Positions 7,372 through 15,140 of a stretch of 64,000 bases of DNA are shown here, in pieces. Where the stretch lies: positions 1 through 64,000 of the forward strand of contig NZ_MIET01000024.1 of assembly GCF_003590335.1 (NCBI RefSeq). Direction: 5' to 3'. A program made the translations under genes and the position numbers. Numbering within the stretch: position 1 is the stretch's first letter; the number at the start of each line of letters is the position of its first letter. A model generated the notes under the pieces. It did no database searches. It was not told where the DNA came from and saw only the letters and a list, made by a program, of their open reading frames with translations. Source of the DNA: Pseudoalteromonas sp. MSK9-3. GTDB taxonomy: Bacteria > Pseudomonadota > Gammaproteobacteria > Enterobacterales > Alteromonadaceae.

Positions 7372-8756
7372 CACATTCATGTCCTGTGGTGATTGTAGGG
7401 GGAGGCCCTGCTGGCACAGCCGCGGCGGCCCAATTAGGAAAGTTGGGTATTACGAGCAAAATCATCGAAGAGGCGTCAAAAATTGGTGGGGTGATTTACC
7501 GTGGTCCTTTGCGTAACACCCACAGCTTGCCCCATTTAGATGATAATTTAAAACGTGCAATGGCAGCACTGCAAACGCGCTATCATGCTAACCGACGTCA
7601 CATTGAGTTATTAGAGAATACTAGGGTATTGGGACCTGAAGGCGCGCATTCTTTGCTCTTAAATAAAGATGAAACGCTAAGCAACATTGAATACCAAGAG
7701 CTTATTTTAGCAACGGGTTGCCACGAGAGAAGTATACCTTTTGAAGGTTGGCAATTACCTGGTGTGATGCTTATGGGCGGGGTTCAATTGCAAATTAAAA
7801 GTGGATTAGTACAGCCTGGACGTAAAATGGCTTTAGTGGGTACAGGTCCGTTACTCCCCTTAGTTGCTTGTCAGCTGCACAAATCAGGTATTGATGTTGT
7901 TGGGGTATATGAAGCAAGTCAGTTTAGTAAATTAGCGAAAGAAGCCGTCGCATTATTGAATAAGCCAAAGCTAACTTTGTCAGGCTTGAGCATGATGGGG
8001 TATTTAAAAAAGCACAATATCCCTTTTCATTATGGTTGGGGGATTGTCAGTGCTCAAGGTGAGAATGCGTTAAAGTCTATTACTGTGGCGCCTTATAACG
8101 AGCATTGGCAAGCCGATACTCATAATGCGCAAACACTGGAAGTTGATGCGCTTGGTGTCGGGTATGGTTTTGTCGCACGTAGTCAGCTGGCTATGCTAAT
8201 GGGTTTAGACCATCAATATAGCACTGTGAGTGGCAGTATTCCGACGTTAGATCAGTGGCAACATAGTAGCGTAAATAATGTATATGTCGCTGGGGACAGC
8301 AGTGGTTTATTAGGCGCTGATGCGGCAATGTGTGAGGGGCAAATTGCCGCCATTAGGATTGCGCAAAGTCGAGGCGTTTTGACTGGCAAAGAAGCCGCGC
8401 AGCATGCTGGAAAAGTGATGAGAAAACTAGATCGACTTAAACGTTTTAGATTTGGTTTTGATCGATTTTCAGCAAGACAGGTTGGTTTAATGGAGTTAGC
8501 AAAACCAGAAACGGTGGTCTGTCGATGCGAAAAAACCACACGGGCGCAAGTTGATATCGCATTAGCGCAAGGTGTAAAAGATATTACGAGCTTAAAGATG
8601 CGAACTCGATTAGGTATGGGCGACTGCCAAGGAAAGACATGTGCAAGTTATGCGATTGACAGGCTTCATCAATCGGGTTGTACAGACAATATAGGCGCCA
8701 TAAAACCTCGCTTTCCGTTAGATCCTATCCCTTTTACTTTTTTGGAAGAGCAGTAA
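7368..8756 (+). CDS. hcnB: Hydrogen cyanide synthase subunit HcnB, FAD-dependent
   Basis: HcnB is a large flavoprotein subunit of cyanide synthase. The 462-residue protein starts with a dinucleotide-binding fold (VVIVGGGPAGTAAAAQLGKLG). It then shows the HcnB-type strings YRGPLRN, ILATGCHERSIPFEGW, GVQLQIKSGLVQPG and GTGPLLPLVACQLH. A C-terminal cysteine-rich region holds VCRCE near residue 387 and GMGDCQGKTC near 422, as in HcnB and the opine oxidase A subunits, where these probably hold a further cofactor. It overlaps hcnA by 4 bases (ATGA) and hcnC by one base, so the three are translationally coupled. Confidence 0.92.
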   Translation: MTHSCPVVIVGGGPAGTAAAAQLGKLGITSKIIEEASKIGGVIYRGPLRNTHSLPHLDDNLKRAMAALQTRYHANRRHIELLENTRVLGPEGAHSLLLNKDETLSNIEYQELILATGCHERSIPFEGWQLPGVMLMGGVQLQIKSGLVQPGRKMALVGTGPLLPLVACQLHKSGIDVVGVYEASQFSKLAKEAVALLNKPKLTLSGLSMMGYLKKHNIPFHYGWGIVSAQGENALKSITVAPYNEHWQADTHNAQTLEVDALGVGYGFVARSQLAMLMGLDHQYSTVSGSIPTLDQWQHSSVNNVYVAGDSSGLLGADAAMCEGQIAAIRIAQSRGVLTGKEAAQHAGKVMRKLDRLKRFRFGFDRFSARQVGLMELAKPETVVCRCEKTTRAQVDIALAQGVKDITSLKMRTRLGMGDCQGKTCASYAIDRLHQSGCTDNIGAIKPRFPLDPIPFTFLEEQ

Positions 8757-9970
8757 TGAAAAAATTTGACGTTGTTATTGCCGGCGGCGGTGTTATTGGT
8801 GCCGCCTGTGCTTATTTCTTGAGTCGAGATACACAGCTCAAAGTGGCTTTAATTGATATAAAAAAGCCGGGTAATGCCTCACGTGCTTCTGCTGGTGGAT
8901 TATGGGCGATTGGCGAATCTGTTGGCTTAGGGTGTGGCGTTATCTTCTTTAAAACACTTTCTAAATTACAAAGTGAATCTAAAGGAAAAGATATTCCTGT
9001 TATGCGGCCACATCAACTACCAGATTGTTTTTTTGAATTTGCGTTAGCTTCTAATGCGATGTATCCAGCGTTACATAAAGAACTACTTGAACAACATGGT
9101 GTTGATTTTAAATTTGAACGGACCGGTCTTAAGTTCATTATGTATAACCAAGACGATCGTATTTATGCCGATCAGATCACCAGTGGTATTCCACACTTGG
9201 CAGATCAAGTACGTTGGTTAGATGCGCAGCAGCTCAAAGAAGAGGAACCTTACATTACAGATGATGCCATTGGTGCCATAGATTTTATCTGTGATCATCA
9301 AGTTAACCCTTATCGATTAGTTGATGCTTACTTAGAAGGTGCACGGCAAAATGGTGTGGAGCTGGTGCTCAATAGTGAAGTGAGTAAAGTATTACGAGAA
9401 GGCAATAGGGTTACGGGGGTTGCAACTCAAGAAGACACATACTACTGTGATACGCTGATAAATGCGGCAGGGGCATGGGCTGATACTTTATTTAATAAAG
9501 CAACGGGTTTGAATATGCCTGTTTATCCGGTGAAAGGCCAAATTGTGCTATCTGAACGTTTACCCAAAGTGCTTAATGGGTGTGTCAGTACCAGTGATTG
9601 TTATATCGCTCAAAAAGACAATGGTGAAATTTTAATTGGGTCTTCTACCGAAGAAAAAGGGTTCGATACAACGAATAGCTTAGATAAAATTACCGAGCTT
9701 TCTCAGGGGGCATTAAAGTGTCTACCTATTTTAAAAGACAGTAATATCAAACGTTGTTGGGCAGGGCTCAGACCAGGTACACCTGATGAATTGCCTATCT
9801 TAGGCCATGTGCCCGGTATTAAAGGCTACATTAATGCGTGTGGGCACTTTCGTACCGGAATAGTTACATCGGCGATTACAGGGAAATTGATCACGGAGTT
9901 AGTTACAGGGCAAGAAACGAGCTTAGATTTAACCCCGTTCAGTGTAACGCGCTTTTTTACACAAGAGTAA
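8756..9970 (+). CDS. hcnC: Hydrogen cyanide synthase subunit HcnC, glycine-oxidising flavoprotein
   Basis: HcnC is a DAO/glycine-oxidase-type flavoprotein thought to carry the glycine dehydrogenation site. The 404-residue protein begins KKFDVVIAGGGVIGAACAY (FAD fold). It contains stretches I recognise from Pseudomonas HcnC: RASAGGLWAIGESVGLGCGV, HLADQVRWLD, TSDCYIAQKDNGEILIGS, WAGLRPGTPDELPILG and NACGHFRTGI. The start at 8756 overlaps the hcnB stop as TAATG. An in-frame ATG at 8678 would run 26 residues into hcnB and is rejected. A strong hairpin follows immediately, ending the operon. Confidence 0.93.
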   Translation: MKKFDVVIAGGGVIGAACAYFLSRDTQLKVALIDIKKPGNASRASAGGLWAIGESVGLGCGVIFFKTLSKLQSESKGKDIPVMRPHQLPDCFFEFALASNAMYPALHKELLEQHGVDFKFERTGLKFIMYNQDDRIYADQITSGIPHLADQVRWLDAQQLKEEEPYITDDAIGAIDFICDHQVNPYRLVDAYLEGARQNGVELVLNSEVSKVLREGNRVTGVATQEDTYYCDTLINAAGAWADTLFNKATGLNMPVYPVKGQIVLSERLPKVLNGCVSTSDCYIAQKDNGEILIGSSTEEKGFDTTNSLDKITELSQGALKCLPILKDSNIKRCWAGLRPGTPDELPILGHVPGIKGYINACGHFRTGIVTSAITGKLITELVTGQETSLDLTPFSVTRFFTQE

Positions 9971-10003
9971 AAATAAAATGGCCTCATTGAGGCCATTTTA
10001 TTT
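9971..10003. terminator. Bidirectional terminator between hcnC and srmB
   Basis: A perfect inverted repeat (AAATAAAATGGCCT and its complement ending at 10003) starts one base after the hcnC stop and ends 3 bases before the srmB stop. It has a GC core and A/T flanks that work in both directions. Confidence 0.9.
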
Positions 10004-10006
10004 AGA

Positions 10007-11239
10007 TTATTTCTTTTTCTTCACTTTCGCTTTGGCTTTTTTCTTCGCTTTCATTTTAACGGGGTCTTTTTTCTTCTTAGGTGGTCGCGCTTCTTTATTT
10101 TGCGGCTCTAGCCCCTTAATAACACGTCGTTTTAAACCTAAGTCAATGTACCGTTCAATTTTTGCCAAAATAGCGACGTCATGTGCTTCGACAAATGAAA
10201 TAGCGGTGCCTTTTTTACCTGCTCTGGCAGTACGACCAATACGGTGTACATAGACATCAGCTGTGCGCGGCAAGTCAAAGTTTATCACATGCGTGATGTC
10301 AGCAACGTCAATACCACGGGCCGCAACATCGGTGGCAATTAAAATGCGCGTACGGCCACTTTGGAAATTAGCCATGGCAGTCATACGCTTGTCTTGTGGC
10401 ATTTCACCGCGTAGCCAAGTCGTTTTTACACCATGCGTATAAAGCTCACCGACTAATTGCTCTAGACGTTCGCGTGTTTTGACGAACACAATAGCTTTTT
10501 GTACTTCTTCTTCGCTTTGTAATAAATGCAGCAGTAATTCTAACTTGTGCGTGTAGTTGTCAGCCAAATGAACCCATTGGTGAATTTTGGCTTTTTCTTT
10601 ACGTGATGACTCAGCTTCAAGCAGTGCAGGGTCATTTAAAATGCGCTCAGCGAACAATTCAACGCTGTCACCTTCTAGTGTGGCTGAAAACAAGAAACAT
10701 TGACGACGATTTTTGGCTTCTTCGCATATGCGAAGCATTTCTTTTTTAAAACCTAAATCGAGCATGCGGTCTGCTTCATCAAGAATGAGCAGTTCTACGT
10801 TTTCTGCGTGAAAGTTTTCAGTTTCAAGGTATTCCATCAACCGACCAGGGGTTGAAATTAAAATATCGTTATTTTTTTCAAAGATCTCTTTGTGAGTACC
10901 ATAGTTAATGCCCCCAGTAACCACACCAATTTTCAAGTGTGTATTTGCAGCAAGTAATTGGCACTGCTCGTGAATTTGGTACGCAAGCTCACGGGTTGGT
11001 GTCATAATTAATACCCGAGCAAAGCCCGGTTCTTTGCGCGGAAAGTCTAGCAAATGCTGAATCGCAGGGATCAAAAACGCAGCAGTTTTACCGGTACCCG
11101 TTGGGGCTGACGCTAGAATATCGCGTCCAATCAACGCTTCAGGAATTGCCAACTGTTGAATACTGGTGGCGGTTTGGTAACCCATTTTGTCAATAGCGGT
11201 CAACACTTTGGCATCAAGATCAAATTCAGAAAATTGCAT
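10007..11239 (-). CDS. srmB: DEAD-box ATP-dependent RNA helicase SrmB
   Basis: SrmB remodels 23S rRNA early in 50S subunit assembly. The 410-residue protein has the Q-motif region at the N terminus, Walker A APTGTGKT (45-52), PTRELAYQ, STPGRL, DEAD at 154-157 and FSATLEGD. The C-terminal RecA-like domain carries RILIATDVAARGID and HRIGRTARAG. The tail after about residue 375 is extremely Lys-rich and ends in a run of lysines, as in RNA-binding tails. Assignment to SrmB rather than RhlE or DeaD rests on the sequence and on divergent trmN6, the same gene pair as in E. coli. Confidence 0.93.
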   Translation of the reverse strand: MQFSEFDLDAKVLTAIDKMGYQTATSIQQLAIPEALIGRDILASAPTGTGKTAAFLIPAIQHLLDFPRKEPGFARVLIMTPTRELAYQIHEQCQLLAANTHLKIGVVTGGINYGTHKEIFEKNNDILISTPGRLMEYLETENFHAENVELLILDEADRMLDLGFKKEMLRICEEAKNRRQCFLFSATLEGDSVELFAERILNDPALLEAESSRKEKAKIHQWVHLADNYTHKLELLLHLLQSEEEVQKAIVFVKTRERLEQLVGELYTHGVKTTWLRGEMPQDKRMTAMANFQSGRTRILIATDVAARGIDVADITHVINFDLPRTADVYVHRIGRTARAGKKGTAISFVEAHDVAILAKIERYIDLGLKRRVIKGLEPQNKEARPPKKKKDPVKMKAKKKAKAKVKKKK

Positions 11240-11307
11240 AGCACATCATAAATAAAGGACAATGGTGACAATTATACGCGTGATGGCGATTTTCGAAAAG
11301 GTGAATA

Positions 11308-12009
11308 ATGGCTGGCTTTGCATTTAAACAGTTTAAGGTACAACAAAATAATACCGCAATGAAGGTATCAACCGATGGGATCTTGTTAGGTGCTTGGGCA
11401 AATATTGGTGATGCGAGCAGCTTATTAGACATAGGAACTGGTACGGGGTTATTGGCGTTAATGTGTAAACAGCGTAATCAAAGCTTGGCGATCGATGCGG
11501 TAGAAATTGACGAACAGGCAGTGAAAGATGCGCGTACTAATATCAAAAATAGTCCTTGGTCTGATATTACTGTTCATCAATGTGCAATTCAGGATTTTTC
11601 TAGTGAAACAAAGTTTGATACTGTGATTAGTAACCCGCCATATTTTAATCACAGTTTACATAGCCCTGATAGTGCGCGAACTAAAGCACGTCACACTGCA
11701 GGGTTAAGCTTTAGTGAATTACTTAGTGCCTTTATTAGAGTCAGTCATTCCCACAGTACACTGACGGTCATTTTACCTTGTGTTGAAGCTGAAATGTTTA
11801 CCGAGCATGCCAATGTGATGGGCTTGCACTTGCACAGAGTGTGTCATGTGCAGATGACACCAACAAAGCCGGTAAGTCGCCGGCTTATGGCGTTTTCATT
11901 GATACCAAATAAATCAATGTGTGCAAGCGCATTATGTGTTCGTAATAGTGATAATACGTATACGCCAGAGTATATTACCTTATGTCAGGATTTTTACTTA
12001 AAGATGTAA
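11308..12009 (+). CDS. trmN6: tRNA1(Val) adenine-37 N6-methyltransferase
   Basis: This enzyme (YfiC in E. coli) methylates A37 of tRNA-Val using S-adenosylmethionine. The 233-residue protein opens with FKQFKVQQNNTAMKVSTDGILLGAW, the family's N-terminal signature (split here across residues 6-30). The SAM-binding glycine loop DIGTGTG follows at 41-47. NPPY at 109-112 is the catalytic motif of adenine N6-methyltransferases. It is divergent from srmB with only 68 bases between start codons. Confidence 0.93.
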   Translation: MAGFAFKQFKVQQNNTAMKVSTDGILLGAWANIGDASSLLDIGTGTGLLALMCKQRNQSLAIDAVEIDEQAVKDARTNIKNSPWSDITVHQCAIQDFSSETKFDTVISNPPYFNHSLHSPDSARTKARHTAGLSFSELLSAFIRVSHSHSTLTVILPCVEAEMFTEHANVMGLHLHRVCHVQMTPTKPVSRRLMAFSLIPNKSMCASALCVRNSDNTYTPEYITLCQDFYLKM

Positions 12010-12107
12010 TGGCGTTGTAGCGAGGTATAGATGAGTCATTTATGTAAAAAATTACACTGCATTACAGCGACTTTATTTATGCAATAAAACGATTCAAAAT
12101 AGCATAG

Positions 12108-12130
12108 AGCACCCGCTTTGGGGGCGCTTT
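12108..12130 (+). terminator. Probable terminator after trmN6
   Basis: AGCACCC and GGGCGCT form an imperfect stem with one internal mismatch, followed by TTTTAG. It lies about 100 bases after the trmN6 stop, so assignment to that transcript is likely but not certain. Confidence 0.5.
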
Positions 12131-12158
12131 TAGCGTGATAACTTGCAGGGAAGTATAT

Positions 12159-12665
12159 ATGGATCCAACAGTACGTAAGATTTTGGCATTTTTAAAGCAG
12201 ATTGAAGTACCCTTTCAGCTAAGCCATTTCACGCATGACACATTTTTGCCCGGCTTGAGACTGCAACAAGGTGTATTACATATTGATGTGGATAAGTTAC
12301 TCTATGCAGGTGATATATTACACGAGGCAGGGCATATAGCTGTGTGTGAGCCGACTGAACGGCATTTATTAAGTGATGATGTCTATAAATGCCGCAGCAA
12401 TAAAAGTTGGATGAAAGGAGAGGAAATTGCCGCAATAGCATGGTCTGTGGCAGCTATTCAGCATATTGGTTTACCAACCAGTGTGGTATTACACCCTGAT
12501 GGATACAAGGGTTCCAGCGAGAATCTGATCATGGTGTTTGAAAATAATGAATTGTATGGTCAACCCTTGCTAGCTGCATGGGATATGATTGATTCAATTG
12601 AAGATTTTCCGAACGTCAGAACTTGGATCCGCCAGGTATCATGGGCAGAGCCCGTTGTGGTTTAA
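12159..12665 (+). CDS. Putative zinc metallopeptidase-like protein with HEAGH motif
   Basis: The 168-residue protein contains HEAGH at 55-59 within ILHEAGHIAV, the zinc-binding HExxH pattern. About 30 residues later comes GEEIAAIAW, in which Glu89 could be the third zinc ligand. The arrangement resembles that of ImmA/IrrE-type and other small gluzincins, but I do not recognise a named family. No signal peptide is seen, so it is probably cytoplasmic. I chose the ATG at 12159 because AGGGAAG lies about 6 bases upstream; an in-frame ATG at 12135 is less well supported. Neighbours trmN6 and fldB give no hint of its role. Confidence 0.72.
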   Translation: MDPTVRKILAFLKQIEVPFQLSHFTHDTFLPGLRLQQGVLHIDVDKLLYAGDILHEAGHIAVCEPTERHLLSDDVYKCRSNKSWMKGEEIAAIAWSVAAIQHIGLPTSVVLHPDGYKGSSENLIMVFENNELYGQPLLAAWDMIDSIEDFPNVRTWIRQVSWAEPVVV

Positions 12666-12734
12666 TCGGGTAAGTGCCAATTAAACCACCTTGTTTTAGT
12701 GCTTTTACAATGTGAGAAAGCGGTATTTTTTGCT

Positions 12735-13256
12735 TTATAGCGAGTCACTATACTGGGTCATAATAAGTTCTATCCAGCCAGCGATACGCTCATCGCTTTT
12801 TTCATATTGGCTATCCTCATCAAGTGCAAGACCGACAAAGTGAGTACCCTCTTCGGTGAGTGCTTTGGATGCTTCAAATTCGTAGTCCGCAGTATTTGGC
12901 CAATAACCGAGGAAATTAACGCCTTGTGGCTTGATTTTGTCGTGTAACATACCAAGTGCATCTTGAAACCACTGACCATAACCTTGCTGATCGCCCATAC
13001 CAAATAAGGCAATGGTTTTACCCGCTAGGTTTACATGCTCTATGTCATCCCAGCACGATTCCCAGTCTTCTTGTAATTCACCAAAGTCCCATGTTGAGAT
13101 CCCAAGGATCAAAAAGTCATATTGCTCTGCATTTTTTAATGGTTCATCTTTGATATTGTGTAATGAAACCGTTTCTTCACCTATAATTTCTCTGATTTTC
13201 TCAGCTGCCATTTCGGTGTAGCAGGTTGTTGAACCATAAAATAACGCTATCTGCAT
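12735..13256 (-). CDS. fldB: Flavodoxin 2 (FldB type)
   Basis: This is a long-chain flavodoxin, a small FMN electron carrier. The N terminus [17 protein letters not shown] contains the phosphate-binding loop. [15 protein letters not shown] and [13 protein letters not shown] supply the two FMN-flanking loops, with aromatic residues in the expected places. [16 protein letters not shown] near the C terminus is typical of FldB. I placed the start at the ATG ending at 13256, which matches the family N terminus. A GTG four codons upstream is possible. It is divergent from xerD, exactly as in E. coli. Confidence 0.93.
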   Translation of the reverse strand: MQIALFYGSTTCYTEMAAEKIREIIGEETVSLHNIKDEPLKNAEQYDFLILGISTWDFGELQEDWESCWDDIEHVNLAGKTIALFGMGDQQGYGQWFQDALGMLHDKIKPQGVNFLGYWPNTADYEFEASKALTEEGTHFVGLALDEDSQYEKSDERIAGWIELIMTQYSDSL

Positions 13257-13336
13257 TGTGTTTATCACTTTCTAATTGACTGTTATGATAGGCGCGAAGT
13301 CTACCCTATGACGTTAAAAATTGATACAGGAAGCCT

Positions 13337-14263
13337 GTGAGCGAATACCTCAATGACAGTGACAGCATCAAGAGTAATGCTGACTATATAGAAGCATTTT
13401 TAGACTCTTTATTTTTAGAGCAAGGATTGAGCGATAATACCTTATCGGCTTATCGTTCAGACTTGGATAAATTCTGCCAATACTTAATAAAATCGAGCCG
13501 GGATATTTCATTGATGGAGGTTGAAAGTCACGATATTGAAGCTTATTTGGCTTATCGGGTTGATTCGGGCCTTAAATCTCGTAGTACAGCACGTTCAATT
13601 AGTGCGTTAAAAAGGTTTTTTTTATATTGGGTTAAAGAAAAGGCAATTGCTGTGACGCCATTGCTGAGTATTGCACAACCTAAAATAGTACAGTCTTTGC
13701 CTAAAACACTGACTGAGCAGGAAGTCGAAGCCTTGCTTGATGCCCCTGACACCGATGATGCGCTGGGCTTACGTGACAAAGCCATGCTCGAGCTCTTATA
13801 TGCAACAGGTTTGCGGGTAACAGAGCTGGTTGGTATGCGTATTGAGCAAATTAACTTGCGTCAAGCGGTTGTGTTAGTCAAAGGCAAAGGTGGCAAAGAG
13901 CGTTTGGTTCCGATGGGTGAAGAAGCATTGCATTGGATCGAACAATTTTTAAAGGTTGGTCGCTCACAATTGATTAAGCATGCCACTGATTTTGTGTTTC
14001 CGTCAAAGCGTGGAGTCGGTATGACGCGGCAAACTTTTTGGCATCGAATTAAACACTATGCTATTTTGGCTAATGTAACGTCGCCTTTATCACCACATAC
14101 GTTGCGTCATGCTTTTGCAACACATTTGCTTAATCATGGTGCTGACTTACGAGTCGTCCAAATGATGTTGGGTCACAGTGATTTGTCGACGACACAGATT
14201 TATACGCATGTTGCAAGTGAACGATTAAAATCGCTACACCAACAGCATCATCCACGAGCATAA
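13337..14263 (+). CDS. xerD: Site-specific tyrosine recombinase XerD
   Basis: With XerC, XerD resolves chromosome dimers at dif beside the septum. The 308-residue protein has the N-terminal SAM-like DNA-binding domain and a complete catalytic set: Arg160, Lys184, His254, Arg257, His280 and Tyr289. The signature SPHTLRHAFATHLLNHGADL is present, and the C terminus LHQQHHPRA is identical in style to E. coli XerD. It uses a GTG start with GGAAG upstream. It begins the conserved cluster xerD-dsbC-recJ-prfB-lysS. Confidence 0.97.
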   Translation: MSEYLNDSDSIKSNADYIEAFLDSLFLEQGLSDNTLSAYRSDLDKFCQYLIKSSRDISLMEVESHDIEAYLAYRVDSGLKSRSTARSISALKRFFLYWVKEKAIAVTPLLSIAQPKIVQSLPKTLTEQEVEALLDAPDTDDALGLRDKAMLELLYATGLRVTELVGMRIEQINLRQAVVLVKGKGGKERLVPMGEEALHWIEQFLKVGRSQLIKHATDFVFPSKRGVGMTRQTFWHRIKHYAILANVTSPLSPHTLRHAFATHLLNHGADLRVVQMMLGHSDLSTTQIYTHVASERLKSLHQQHHPRA

Positions 14264-14325
14264 GGGAATTTTTTTGAGATTTTCCGGTCTTAGTGGGTAA
14301 CCGAAGAATAATTAACGAGCAGAAT

Positions 14326-15066
14326 ATGAAAAAACTATTTTTAGCTGCTGCCTTGGCATGTAGCTTTTCAACACTGGCAACCAGTGAACCAGACTTGGTA
14401 GTACCTAGCCCGATGGTGGCAGATCCGATCACAGAACAGTTCTCTAATTTAGGGGTGATTGTTAAGAGTATTTCAGATAGCCCAATCGCGAATCTGAAAA
14501 CCGTGATCACCGATAAAGGCGTATTGTATGCCAGTGCAGACGGTAAGTATCTTGTACAGGGTACGGTGATTGACCTTGAGAATCGTGAAAATATTACGGA
14601 AGGCGCGTTAAGTGGTCTGCGTAAAGAAGGTGTTGCCGATTACCAAGAATCCACGATTGTTTATAAAGCAGAAAATGAAAAGCACCAGATCACGGTCTTT
14701 ACAGATATCACATGTGGTTATTGCCGCAAGCTTCATCGCGAGTTAGATGATTACTTAGCCGCTGGGATCACGGTAAAATATATGGCATTTCCACGTGGTG
14801 GATTGCGTGGCTCAGGGTATGAAGATTTAAGAAACGTGTGGTGTGCAAAAGATGCAGCGCAAGCCATGACCGATGCGAAAGCTGGCCAAGCGGTAGCTAA
14901 GGTAGAAAATTGTAATGCGCCCGTTGCTGAACATTATGAGTTGGGCCAGAGCTTTGGTATCACAGGTACGCCAGCCATTATTTTGGAAGATGGCACATTG
15001 ATCCCGGGTTACCAACCAGCTGCGTCGTTATCTAAAGCATTGGATGAAAACAGCAAAAAATCGTAA
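14326..15066 (+). CDS. dsbC: Thiol:disulfide interchange protein DsbC
   Basis: DsbC is the periplasmic disulfide isomerase that repairs wrongly paired cysteines. The start at 14326 gives a clean signal peptide (MKKLFLAAALACSFSTLA); an upstream in-frame ATG at 14293 would spoil it. The mature protein has the N-terminal dimerisation domain and then a thioredoxin fold with the active site CGYC at 130-133. A second structural cysteine pair (in NVWCAKD and ENCNAP) and the cis-Pro loop GTPAI are present. The length of 246 residues is normal. A terminator follows, so recJ may have its own promoter. Confidence 0.96.
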   Translation: MKKLFLAAALACSFSTLATSEPDLVVPSPMVADPITEQFSNLGVIVKSISDSPIANLKTVITDKGVLYASADGKYLVQGTVIDLENRENITEGALSGLRKEGVADYQESTIVYKAENEKHQITVFTDITCGYCRKLHRELDDYLAAGITVKYMAFPRGGLRGSGYEDLRNVWCAKDAAQAMTDAKAGQAVAKVENCNAPVAEHYELGQSFGITGTPAIILEDGTLIPGYQPAASLSKALDENSKKS

Positions 15067-15090
15067 TTTTGATATACTAATATCATGACT

Positions 15091-15114
15091 AAAAAAGGCC
15101 TTAAGGCCTTTTTT
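15091..15114 (+). terminator. Rho-independent terminator of dsbC
   Basis: The palindrome AAAAAAGGCCTTAAGGCC followed by a run of T lies 24 bases after the dsbC stop codon. Confidence 0.85.
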
Positions 15115-15140
15115 ATTGCCTAAAATACGTGAGATGTTGA

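Noticed and set aside
7057..9970. D-hydroxyproline dehydrogenase or opine oxidase as the identity of the three-gene operon
   Set aside because: The architecture is shared, but subunit lengths and long specific blocks match HcnABC, and no hydroxyproline or opine genes are nearby.
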